Positions 10,441 through 20,455 of a stretch of 64,000 nucleotides of DNA are shown here, one piece after another. The stretch lies in NCBI RefSeq assembly GCF_030445035.2, contig NC_080680.1, forward strand, positions 47,753,212 to 47,817,211, in the 5' to 3' direction. The stretch is from Dasypus novemcinctus (taxonomy: Eukaryota > Chordata > Mammalia > Cingulata > Dasypodidae). The notes under the pieces were generated by a model, which saw only the letters and a list, made by a program, of their open reading frames with translations, was not told the DNA's origin and ran no database searches. A program made the position numbers and the translations under genes. The first letter of the stretch is position 1; each line of letters opens with the position of its first letter.

Positions 10441-11480
10441 GAACCTATATTTTGTTCTCTAGTTGCTCTCACATGCTACAGTGAAGGTCATCATTTAAAC
10501 AGTAGGAACTAAATGGAATCCATTGTTGGACAATTATTCATGATCTTTTATTTTAGAAGGAAATTCAATGATTTAATATATTAAGGTACTTCTTCTCTCT
10601 AGATTACATGAATTTTTTCTATTTACTTTTTGCATTGTTATTTTCTGTTTTTCCCTAATGAGTTCACATAATACCCAAAATTTCAAGACTGGACTTGTAG
10701 ATTTGGTTAGAGTTGAACAACTTCATTAAATTTTGTAATTAAAATTGGCTTGTTTAGCACTGATGAGAGAGAGGCCAGTTCAAGAATGTTTCCATGAGAT
10801 AGCTCAATATCAAACAATTCAGGTGTTTATTAGCAGCTTACTATGTGAGAAATGTTCAAGATAAGTCATAAATTTCTTCCATGATCAAAGAGATTTAAAC
10901 AGTCAACTGAGGAAATAGAATTAAGTTGACCTACCTGATATTTCACAAGAATAATCCAGAATAAATAAAAATATGGAAAAAATTACCATGATGGCGCTCA
11001 CTGACTAAGATGGGACAATCTGAACGTAAAAAATGAAATGCCTACAGCAGATTAAAAAACAAAATGATGTGTTTCTAATGATATAAAAATAGACTAACTC
11101 ATTGGCAATTGCTAGGTCACAAACTCTGAAAACTGATAAAGGGAGATAATATTTTTCCTGCCGTTCCTGTACAAACTGACTTTTGTAAATGAGGAAAAAT
11201 TCTCCTTTATGGAAGTTGAGCTAATAGGGGGTCCAATTAGTTTAAGAACATTGAATGTACCCCATAAACTGTCTGAATCAAAGATTTTTATTAGCTCTTC
11301 TGCCAAACACAACATTGATTTCCATCTACAATCATTTTGTAAGATAAGAAACAGTAAGTAATTTGAAAAAGCAGTTGTGGCCTTGAGCTATGAAACATTA
11401 CACTTAACACATTGATTGCAAAACCTGGAACATCACTGTAATCATTGTTTTTTGGCTTTCAGTAATAAATGGAAGCACCT
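10441..11480. other. Non-coding spacer, possible L2/MIR trace
   Basis: AT-rich, no gene. The phrase TTTATTAGCAGCTTACTATG near 10825 hints at an L2/MIR fragment. The part next to 11480 could be the 3' UTR remnant of the ACP1 retrocopy, but I could not confirm this and saw no A-tail. Confidence 0.4.
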
Positions 11481-11959
11481 TTACTGTGAATTCTCCAAAA
11501 ATGGTTTGCAGCACCTAACACACTGCTGATACATAGTCTTAGAGTCAGAGTCATTCCCGTAATAGGGATTTTCAATAATAATAATTTGTTTTTGTGTACC
11601 ATAGGTCCCAAGTAGTTCAATTTTAGCTTTGCATTTTTAACTTGATTACCTTTCCTATTCAAATCTGTCAGATTGTTCACTTCCATACATAGAATATAAT
11701 CAAATGTGGCAAAGTCGTCTTTGGTAACCTGTTGGGCAATGTGTTTCTTAGGAGTATCATGCATCGTCATGAAATTTTGCCCTTGATAACCAGGAGGGTT
11801 TCCCATCTCATATGTGGATGTCAAGGCACTGTCTATCCTCCAATTATCTGAAATATTTTGATCAGTTACAAGTTTTCTGAAAACTGCTTCTACAATGAGT
11901 GATCTGCAAATGTTACTCAGATATACAAACAACACTGACTTGACCACCTGCTCTGTCAT
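11481..11959 (-). pseudogene. ACP1: ACP1 processed pseudogene (low-molecular-weight phosphotyrosine phosphatase)
   Basis: The frame from the ATG at 11959 reads [20 protein letters not shown] and continues [24 protein letters not shown] and DLNRK.NQVK, unmistakably ACP1, a cytosolic protein of about 158 residues that removes phosphate from tyrosines. There are no introns, so it is a retrocopy. It is dead on two counts. The nucleophilic cysteine of the signature C-X5-R loop is tyrosine here (codon TAT). A one-base loss near 11603 shifts the frame, so NDSD and the QQCVRCC region continue in another frame to a TAA at 11481-11483. The total length, 479 bases, equals the expected 477 plus one added codon minus the lost base. 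The isolated longer open frame here therefore ends in scrambled sequence. Confidence 0.93.
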
Positions 11960-11983
11960 CTTCCCAGGTACAAAGAGAGGCAC

Positions 11984-12619
11984 AAAGTTCCTCTTACTGA
12001 ATTTTTGTTGTTGCTTTCTTTCTCTTATTGAGTTTTAACAGTTTTTAAAAAATATGTTCTGGATACAAGCATTTTATCAGACATGTATTTTTCCAAAGCT
12101 GTGTCTTTTAAGGCTCAAACTTTTTTAATTTTGATGATGTCCAATTTATCAAACTTTAATTTTCTAGTTTGTGTTTTATGTCCTATTTAAGAAAACTTTA
12201 CCCAACCCAAGGTGACAGCCCTGTATTGTCTTCTATAGTTTAAATTCCGCATTAAGTATATATCCATTTGAGTTGATTTTTGTATATAGTATTAAGTATG
12301 ACTTGAGGTTTATTTATTTTTGTATATGAATTTACAGTTGTTCCACTTTCCCCTCACTAATTTCCTTGGCGTGTTTGTTGACTATCAATTAACCATATAC
12401 ATATGGTTCTATTTCTGTACTCTCCCTTCTATTTCAATAATCTGTATACATACTTTAATATATCCATATTCAAATGCTGCATTGTCTCAATTACTGTAGT
12501 TTTATAGTAAATCTTGAAACCAGGTAGGTATAGCCTCCCAGTGTTGTTTTTCTTTTTGAAAATAATTTTAGCTATTTTAAATCTTTTACATTTTTACATA
12601 AATTTGACAATAAGCTAGT
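11984..12619 (-). mobile_element. Old L1 ORF2 fragment
   Basis: Minus-strand L1 text is recognised from its antisense hallmarks: TATCAGACATGTATTTTTCC, TTGAGTTGATTTTTGTATAT, TTACTGTAGTTTTATAGTAA and TCTTGAAACCAGGTAGGTA. The same order is seen in the younger L1 at 43.5-44.0 kb. Broken by stops; ends at an LTR insertion. Confidence 0.75.
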
Positions 12620-12894
12620 TGTATTGGTTTGCTGAAGGGCTGCCAATGATTGTACCAGAAATATGTTTGTTTGTTTTTTTAATGGAAATTTTAGTAGAGG
12701 GAAATCTTACAGTTCTGAGGCTGTGAAATGTCCAAATCAATGCTTGCATTTCCAGGGCTTTTGATTGGACTAAAGTGATCTAATCAAAAGTCCCATAATT
12801 GAATTTAATGCAATAAAAGGGCCCCACACCCACTAGAATAGATTAATTCAAAAACATAATCTTTTCTGGGATTCACAAAATTCAAACTGTCACG
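12620..12894 (-). mobile_element. Short copy of an unassigned LTR family (275 bp)
   Basis: On the minus strand it opens (T/C)GTGACAGTTTGAATTTTG and closes CAAACCAATACA, matching the ends of the copies at 15778, 18993 and 56505. A perfect 5-bp duplication (CTAGT at 12615-12619 and 12895-12899) brackets it, which points to an ERV class III-like LTR. It lacks the central 300 bases of the longer copies. Confidence 0.7.
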
Positions 12895-13805
12895 CTAGTC
12901 AACTCCTATGCAATTGAATCAGAATTTCATCAGTCTCTAGAGCTAATTATCCCTTTGCAAGAAATAAGGGGATGGGAGATTTTTTAATGAGTCACTGAGG
13001 AAACAATCAGCCCAATCCAGAATGTGGTATATTTTATAAAATAAATGACCCAGTTCCTCATCCAAAAAGGAAGGAGGATTGTTACAGCATAAAATACATG
13101 ACATAAAACCCTACACCCCCTCACGTACACACACACAGTTGAAAATGTTAACTTAGGAAAATACCTAATGAAGATATTCATTGTTCATCCATTCATTTAT
13201 TTATTTGCTAATTCATTCATTTTAATAACATCTCATTTTGTTACTATCTCTTCTCCTGTAACAACTCTAATTTTGACTGTAAAGTAAATAGGAAACATCC
13301 ATATCCATAATCCATATCCATTTATCCATAATCCAATTTATTAACTCTGGTCCTTTTTTCTATTTTTATTGTGAAGAATAATTATTAAATAAGATTCTAA
13401 AACTCATTGAGCACTGTAATTCATACCAAGTACTCTCTAAAGTACAGTAAATTTAACATAATTTAAGCTAGTTAAAGTCCATATAAATTTGTGAAATTCT
13501 TGTATAATTATGAGCTTTTGTGCAATTTGTATAACCTATGCAGTGAAAAATTAAATACAGGGCTTGGTAAAAACAGATTTCTTATTTCTATTTCAATGTA
13601 AATTTATTAATTTAGAATAATATTTCAACTTTTTCATCCCCATCCCCTGGAAAAAGAAATAGGTGAGAAGAGAGAGATTTCCTGATGTCTGGGGCTGTAA
13701 CTTGAAGCTGCTGTAGTTTTAATTTAAACGTTTTAATGTAAATTTGTTGCCCCAATTACTAATATTTTTTAGTTGTTTCATATGAAATTTTTTTCTCTCT
13801 AAGCC
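12895..13805. other. Non-coding spacer
   Basis: AT-rich, no gene or recognised young repeat. Contains a short tandem duplication around ATCCATATCCATAATCC at about 13297-13335 and a CATTCATTTATT-type stretch near 13190. Confidence 0.45.
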
Positions 13806-13950
13806 TTCTACTTCATTCATGTATTCAACAAATATTTATTGAGTACCTACTATGTGCCAGGCATGATGCTGGGCCTTGGGGATACAGTGGTGAATAAAAC
13901 AGACAAAATGCCACCTTTCATGAAGCTTACAATCTAGTCTGGAGTTATTT
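13806..13950 (-). mobile_element. L2 3' end
   Basis: Reverse complement of the L2 tail: CAACAAATATTTATTGAGTA, CTACTATGTGCCAGGCATGA, ACAGTGGTGAATAAAACAGAC and GAAGCTTACAATCTAGTCTG. This is one of the better preserved L2 copies in the window. Confidence 0.8.
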
Positions 13951-14600
13951 TGCTCAAGCCAGGAAGACTAGCCAGGTTTTCCTTGAAATTTTGTGTATTC
14001 CCAGTACATTACCTCTTATCTCCAGGTATATGAGGATCACCCCTCCCTCACAATATGAGAAGCACAAAAGTAAAACAAAAAACACTGTTATCACCCTTAA
14101 GAATAAAATGGCATTAATTTAGAATAGCCAAAATTGAATAAAAGTACAATGAATTGGGAGGAACAGAAAACTTTGTGTGAGTACTCAACTGCCTTCTTCT
14201 CCAAATGGTTGAGAGAATTTACATTGTCCTTACTGGTATTAATCGACTTAATTTGCATAAGAAATAGAAGACAATATAGAAATTTTTTAAAAATTTAAAT
14301 ATAGATTAAATAACTGATCCAATGGAAACTTATGACAATGATGGAGAACAGCAACCATCCAGCCATTTGTTGTTCATTTTGTTCTCCTATAATCAGAATG
14401 TTTGGTTCCTACTCCCAGGGACAGAGAAAACCCAGTGGAAGCTATGCCCAGGGTGAGGGGTGGTAAAGGATGAGAGAGGAACCAAAGTAGGAATCAGACT
14501 GGATCCCATTCAAAATAATTGGTTATAAATTATATCAGCTATATACTTTTTAAAAAGACTTCCAGAAAAAAAAATTCTCACAAAGTGGACATATTAAACT
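13951..14600. other. Non-coding spacer
   Basis: No gene seen. AT-rich with scattered short homopolymers; no confident repeat assignment. Confidence 0.4.
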
Positions 14601-14722
14601 ATATTATAAAGATAAAACAGGGGGGGTGGGGGGGTGGGGTTGAATGGGACCTCACATATATATTTTTAATGTAATATTATTACAAAGTCAATAAAAAATA
14701 AAAAAATTAAAAAAAAAAAAAG
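14601..14722 (+). mobile_element. L1 3' terminus (xenarthran family)
   Basis: G-rich tract, then GGGACCTCACATATA, TTTTTAATGTAATATT and an A-rich tail. The same 3'-terminal signature (G-tract, GGGAACCTC, TTTTTTAATGTA) closes the L1s at 39.9 kb and 37.08 kb. Strongly 5' truncated. Confidence 0.7.
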
Positions 14723-15270
14723 ATAAAACACTCAGGAAAGTATATTTTCGATAATGATGATAATAGCATTAAAGTTACAAAAATTAAAATACATCTGATT
14801 TACTAGAGCTAATATTTTGGACAGTTTCTCATGTAATAAACAAAATATAATTATAAAAGGAACTTGTATAGTTGCTTAGTAGACTCAGTAAAATCATCTT
14901 GAAAGATGCCAAAACAAATTTATCTGTATCTTCAACTGGTTGAGAAATAACACTGACTTTATAGGTGAGTTAAAGAAATTGTATGTCTAAGAAGAAATAA
15001 TAACTATACTAAAGAGATAATGAAGAATGAATCATTTATCCATTGAATTCGATCTCTTATTAGTGTAGAACTGGCATTAGATTAAGGGTGCTGATCTATA
15101 TTGAACTCATTATATTGTTATATGCTTATTATTGTGTGTCTACTTTTGAAAGTTTAAAAGAGTTATGAAAATCTGATATATTAGAATTTCTAAGAATATA
15201 ACTGGTTAAATTTGCAATAGGGTGATGAACCATCCTTGTTTGCCCAGGACTGAGGGATTTCTTGGGATGC
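14723..15270. other. Non-coding spacer
   Basis: AT-rich DNA, no gene or repeat recognised. Confidence 0.4.
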
Positions 15271-15284
15271 TAAAACTATTTCAG

Positions 15285-15661
15285 GGAAATGGACTTTGGC
15301 CCAGTGGTTAGGGCGTCCCTCTACCATATGGGAGGTCCGCGGTTCAAACCCCGGGCCTCCTTGACCCGTGTGGAGCTGGCCATGCGCAGTGCTGATGTGC
15401 GCAAGGAGTGCCGTGCCACGCAAGGGTGTCCCCCGCGTGGGGGAGCCCCACGCGCAAGGAGTGCGCCCGTGAGGAAAGCCGCCCAGCGTGAAAAGAAAGT
15501 GCAGCCTGCCCAGGAATGGCGCCGCCCACACTTCCCGTGCCGCTGACGACAACAGAAGCGGACAAAGAAACAAGACGCAGCAAATAGACACCAAGAACAG
15601 ACAACCAGGGGAGGGGGGGAAATTAAATAAATAAATAAATCTTTGAAAAAATAAAATAAAA
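15285..15661 (+). mobile_element. DAS-SINE
   Basis: Head GACTTTGGCCCAGTGGTTAG with B-box GGTTCAAACCCC, GC-rich body, AAATAAATAAAT tail. A perfect 14-bp duplication TAAAACTATTTCAG flanks it (15271-15284 and 15662-15675). Relatively many CpGs remain, suggesting a young copy. Confidence 0.93.
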
Positions 15662-15777
15662 TAAAACTATTTCAGTCATGCGCAAAGTAGAACAATTAGT
15701 TACCCTAACTTTCAATAAAATTTTAAAACTTTTTATGTTTGAAATATTTTCTGTTACAAAATAATATAAATTTCATC

Positions 15778-16920
15778 TGCTATAGTTTGAGATTATTTTA
15801 TGACTCCCCAAAAAAGAAAGATTATATTTGTAAATTAATTTATTCCTCTGGGTATGGTTGGTATTAAATTCAGTTGGGGAAGTGGACTTGGCCCAATGGA
15901 TAGGGCATCTGCCTAACACATGGGAGGTCTGCGGTTCAAACCTTGGGCCTCCTTGACCTGTGTGGAGCTGGCCCATGCCCAGTGCTGATGCGTGCAAGGA
16001 GTGCCCTGCCACGCAGCGGTGTCCCCCGCGTAGATGAGCCCCACGCGCAATGAGTGCGCCCCATAAGGAGAGCCACCCAGTGTGAAAGAAAGTGCAGCCT
16101 GCCTAAGAACGGCGCTGCACACACAGAGAGCTGACACAAGATGACGTAACAAAAAGAAACACAGATTCCTGGTGCCACTGATAAGGATAGAAGTGGTCAC
16201 AGAAGAACACACAGCGAATGGACACAGAGAGCAGACAACTGGGGGGGGAATAAATCTTTAAAAAATAAATAAATAAATAAATTCAGTTGAAGGGTCTTTG
16301 ATTAGATTGCCTGTTAAAATTGCTTTTAAGGCTTTATGATTTGACTATCTCAGTAAGGCATGAGTCAGATTGAGTCCCTGCCCCCTTGCTGGGTCTGATA
16401 TAAACAGACACTCACACAGACTCAGAAAGAGAGAGCTCTGTCATTTTTGATCCTGCCATGTGACAGAAAGGAGAAGGCTCAAACAGCTGAGGCCCCAGGG
16501 AGTGTTGAGTCATTTCACCTGATAGCTTGCAGCTGAAATTGGGAAAACAGCAGAAAAGCCAAGGTATAGAAGGCACAGAAAAAAACAAGCCCTATACGAG
16601 GAGAGAGAGGAAGCCCTAAGGGACAAGCCCTATGCCAGCTTGCAGCTGAAATCAGGAAGAAAGCAGAGCAGCTAAGCCTGAGAGAGGAAGCTCAGAGAGG
16701 AAGGCTGAAATCTTGCAGACATCTGTGGCCATCTTGCTTCACCATGTGGCAACACACCAGGATCAACAGTAGCCGACTTTGGTAAGAAAGCATCTCTACC
16801 TCTATTGATGCCTTGATTTCACCTTGGAACTGTAAGCTTTTACCCCCAAATAAACACCCTTTATAAAAGCCAACAGATTTCTGGTACTGTACATCAGTAC
16901 CCCCTTGGAGGACTAATACA
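15778..16920 (+). mobile_element. Unassigned LTR family, split by a SINE
   Basis: Aligns from TGCTATAGTTTGAG to GGACTAATACA with the copy at 56505-57125 on both sides of a SINE at 15877-16278. It carries CAGTAAGGCATGAGTCAGATT, a TATAAACAGACAC segment, a purine-rich middle, and the end AATAAACACCCTTTATAAAA then CAACAGATTTCTGGTA. AATAAA about 70 bases before the end fits an LTR poly(A) signal. Without the SINE it is about 740 bp. Confidence 0.65.
15877..16278 (+). mobile_element. DAS-SINE nested in an LTR
   Basis: GGGAAGTGGACTTGGCCCAA head, B-box GGTTCAAACCTT, body and AAATAAATAAAT tail. An 11-bp duplication AAATTCAGTTG flanks it (15866-15876 and 16279-16289). It is therefore younger than the LTR it splits. 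Confidence 0.92.
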
Positions 16921-17294
16921 CCAGCCATATACCCCTAGCCCCAGGATGCCCAGATCTACCAATTTTATTATTTTGCCACATTTGCTGTATCATTTTATCT
17001 ATTAGTCAATCAATCTATATATCAACTATTTTTCAATCCATTTTCTGAACATTTGAGGAGTGTGCATTGTATATGTCAAGTTCCTTGAACATCAGTACTG
17101 CTATGAACATTTCCTAAAACAAGGATATTCACTTTGGTAAAGACCTTCAGTGCAGTTATCAAGTTCAAGAAACTTAACGATTTGATATAAAGCTCACAGT
17201 CTATATTTCATTTTTTTATGCCTGCAAAATATTTTTTTGGCCTTTCCCCCTCCATTATTAGATCCTGTCCAAGATTACATATTGCATTTAATTG
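16921..17294 (-). repeat. Old L1-type fragment, continued at 17767
   Basis: The last part (GATCCTGTCCAAGATTACAT, ATTGCATTTAATTGTCATTG) resembles an old antisense L1M 3' region. It is interrupted by the SINE at 17307-17754 and resumes beyond it. The first 200 bases are not recognised. Confidence 0.4.
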
Positions 17295-17306
17295 TCATTG
17301 TGTCTT

Positions 17307-17754
17307 AATTTTTTTATTTTTTTAAATTTATTTATTTATTTATTATTTATTTATTTATTTCTCTCCTCCCCACCCCCCATTGTCTGCTCTCTGTGTCCAT
17401 TTGCTGTGTGTTCTTCTGCATCCGCTTGCATTATCTGGCAGCATATCTGTCTCTTTCTATTCCTGTGTCTCTTTTTTGTTGTGTCATCTTGCTGCATCAG
17501 CTCTCTCTGTGTGCAGCGCCACTCCTGGGCAGGCTGCGCTTTTTTCACATGGGGCAGCTCTCCTTGCAGGGCGCACTCCTTGCCCATGGGGCACCCCTAC
17601 ACAGGGGCGCCCCTGCATGGCACGGCACTCCTTGCGTGCTGCAGCACCGTGCGTGGGCGAGCTCACCACACACAACAGGAGGCTCTGGGCATCGAACCTT
17701 GGACCCTCCATATGGTAGACAGATACTCTGTCAGTTGAGCCGCATCTGCTTCCC
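17307..17754 (-). mobile_element. DAS-SINE
   Basis: Reverse-oriented: T-rich tail complement at the left, GC-rich body, and the tRNA-like head at the right (rc of GAAGCAGATGCGGCTCAACT). Target duplication TCATTGTGTCTT / TCATTATGTCTT (17295-17306, 17755-17766). Confidence 0.9.
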
Positions 17755-17766
17755 TCATTATGTCTT

Positions 17767-18700
17767 TGGTTGCTCCTTTTTTAAAAAATTGTGGGAACAT
17801 ATATACAACATAAACTTTCCCATCTAAACCACTCCCAAGCATATCATTCAGTGGTATGCTTCCATTACTAAAACTTTTCCATATCCCCAAACAGAAACCC
17901 TATACCCATCATTTACATTAACCTGCCATTCTCCCTGAACCCACCCCTGGCAACCTGTCCTCTACTTTCTGTCTCTATAAGCTTGCATATTCTCTGATAT
18001 TTTCTTTGTAATTACCATGGGGCTTAAATTTAACATCCTAAATCTATAAAATTTTGTTTGCTTTGATATCAACTTAACTTTAAAAGTACACACAAACTAT
18101 GTTCCTATATCACTTTATGTAGTCCTTGTCACAAATTGCATGTTTATTCATTGTGAGTCCAAAACTACTGATTCATCATTATGTTTTATGTGTTAGCCTT
18201 TTAGACCCTGTAGGAAGTAAAAAGTGGAGTTACACACCAAAATTACAATAGTACTGGGATTTATATTTACCCATGCTGTTACCATTATCACAGATCATTA
18301 GTTCTTCATATTGCTTTGATCTTTTGCCTACTGTCTTTTCCTTTCAACTTGCAGAACTCTCTTTAGCATCTCTTGTAAGGCCAGTCTAGTGGTGACAAAA
18401 CCCTCACCTTCAGTTTATCTGGAAATGTCTCAGTCTCCCTCATTTTTTGAAAGACTGTTTTGCCAGATGTAGAATTCTTGGTTCCAATTTTTTGCTTTCA
18501 GCACTTTAAATGGAGGCTATTGTGCCTCCATGGTTTCTGATGAGAAGTCAGCCTTAAATCTTATTGAGCTCCCTTGTATGTGATATGTTGCTTCTCTCTT
18601 GAGTCTTTCAGAATTCTCCATCTTTAGCATTTGACACTTTGATTATAACATGTTGCATTGTGGATCTATTTGGGTTTGTCCTGCCTGGAGTTCATTGATC
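17767..18700 (-). mobile_element. Old L1 / HAL1-type ORF1 region
   Basis: On the minus strand the text AATTCTACATCTGGCAAAAC, AAACTGAAGGTGAGGG, and TTACAAGAGATGCTAAAGAG follows the ORF1-side sequence of old L1M/HAL1 elements. It is full of stops. The portion at about 17780-18000 (TGTGGGAACATATATACAACATA) resembles another old L1 part. Confidence 0.55.
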
Positions 18701-18705
18701 ATCTC

Positions 18706-18975
18706 CTAAAGAAGACAAGCAAGCAGTGAGCTGATGTGATGGGCTGATGTGGCAAGCTGATGCAACAAGATGAAACAAACCAAGAGACACAGTGAGGAAA
18801 CACAATGAGAGACACAGTCAATAGGGAATGGAGGTGACCCAAGCAATTGGCCACCTCTCTTCTACATGGGAGGCTCCAGGCTTGCTTCCCAGTACCTCCT
18901 AAAAAGAAGTCAAGCAGATGGTGAGTGCAAAACAATGAGGGGGGGGAGAAATAAAGAAAAATAAATCTTAAAAAA
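18706..18975 (+). mobile_element. DAS-SINE, composite with a second tRNA-like unit
   Basis: The left half lacks a tRNA head but has the CAAGCAAGCAGTGAGCTGATG tail module. The right half (GGAGGTGACCCAAGCAATTG, then CTACATGGGAGGCTCCAGGC) is a second tRNA-like head with its own CTCCTAAAAAG tail. An AATAAATCTTAAAAAA end closes it. Boundaries are approximate. Confidence 0.7.
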
Positions 18976-18992
18976 ATATTTGAATAGAATAG

Positions 18993-19576
18993 TGTCTTAG
19001 TTTGCAAAAGGCTGCCAATGCAATATACCAGAAATGTGTTGGCTTTTAGGAAAGGAATTTATCTGAAGTAAAAGCTTACAGTTCTGCGTATGTGAAATGT
19101 AAATCAATGCAGAGATGCTTTCTCACCAAAGGCCGTCTGCTGGCAGATCTTTGTGTACTGCCATGTGGCAAGGCAAGATGACAGGTCTACTGATTTCCCT
19201 CTTCTTTCTCCTCAAGCTCAGTTGTGGGCCTTCAGGCATCTCTCCCTGGGCCTCATGTCCTTGAGCCTCTTGGGGCTTCTATGTCTTTCTGCAGCTGTAG
19301 ATAAACCTGGAGTCCTCTCTCTCACATGGCAGGATCAAAATGACAGAGCTCCCTTTCTCTGTTTCTCTCCTCCCTTCTATGTGTACTCACTTTACATAAG
19401 ACCCAGGAAGAGGGTAGAGACCCAACCAGGGTCACGCATCACTGAAGTAGTCCAATCAAAAGCCCTACATCAAGCTAAACAAGTGATCTAAGGTCCTTAA
19501 CTGAATTTAATGCAAATCAATGGATTAGTTTGATAATATGATCTTTTCTGGGATTCACAAAATTCACACAGTCACA
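18993..19576 (-). mobile_element. Unassigned LTR family (584 bp copy)
   Basis: Minus-strand ends are TGTGACTGTGTGAATTTTGT and CAAACTAAGACA; the interior matches the 56505 copy (GATTGGACTACTTCAGTGATGC and the end segment around CTGGTATATTGCATTGG). Flanked by AATAG / AACAG, a one-mismatch 5-bp duplication. Confidence 0.7.
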
Positions 19577-20455
19577 AACAGAAGCAAAAAGTCTAATTAT
19601 AGGAAATGAAAACCACTGTCATCTTTTTTTGTGTGTGAAATATGTTTAGCTAAAATATGATATAAAGATTTAACTTGATAAAGATTCAGAGAAAGAAGTA
19701 AACACCTAAAAATCAATTGTATTTCTTATTTTTCAATGATCCAGATCTGGGGAATACTTTAGAATAATTTTATGAGCTACAACAAAACAAATAATTAGAT
19801 AACTAAGTTTGAACAAAAAATTTGTTTTAAAAATTATAATGTCTTAGATAATAAATGAATAAATGAGAATCATACCTTGCTTCTAAAGTTGAAGGCTAAA
19901 TCTCATAAGATAACAATATTTACCATAGTACTTTATAAGGTAAAGCAATAGCAATGAAAATCCCCTCAGTATTTTATAGAATTTGATGACAAATTGATAT
20001 AGAAATTATTTGGAAAATTAAAAAATCAAATACCAAAAATATGAAAAGATTTAGACTTATTATGGAATAGTAATACCAGATAATATTTTATAAAATGAAA
20101 GTAATTAAAATCACTTTTTATTTCATCAAATCCCCATGGATGGGGGCAGGGAATGGAATAAAATAGATTAAAAAAATAGACCCAAAATATTATGAAAATT
20201 TAGCTTGTGACAAGCCAAAAGCAACACAAGCACTGGGCCTTGCATGAAGAATTTGGGTGAGATGAAAGTCTGAGATATTTCTCTTTCTATTAGCTGAGTT
20301 TCATTGGGACACAGGTTTCCTATGTAACAAGGTATGTCATGGATTAGAATCAGAGGTGTATATTTTGGCACGGGTTGTCTTAAATATTTTATTATTAATA
20401 ATAACAAAATAATTAAAATATTAAATAATGTGACGTTCACTTATAGAGCCCAAGT
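19577..20455. repeat. Mostly unassigned, possible old L1 fragments
   Basis: AT-rich. Segments such as GAAATTATTTGGAAAATTAA and CAGATAATATTTTATAAAAT around 20000-20100 resemble old L1 ORF2 3' text on the plus strand. The rest is unrecognised. Confidence 0.35.
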
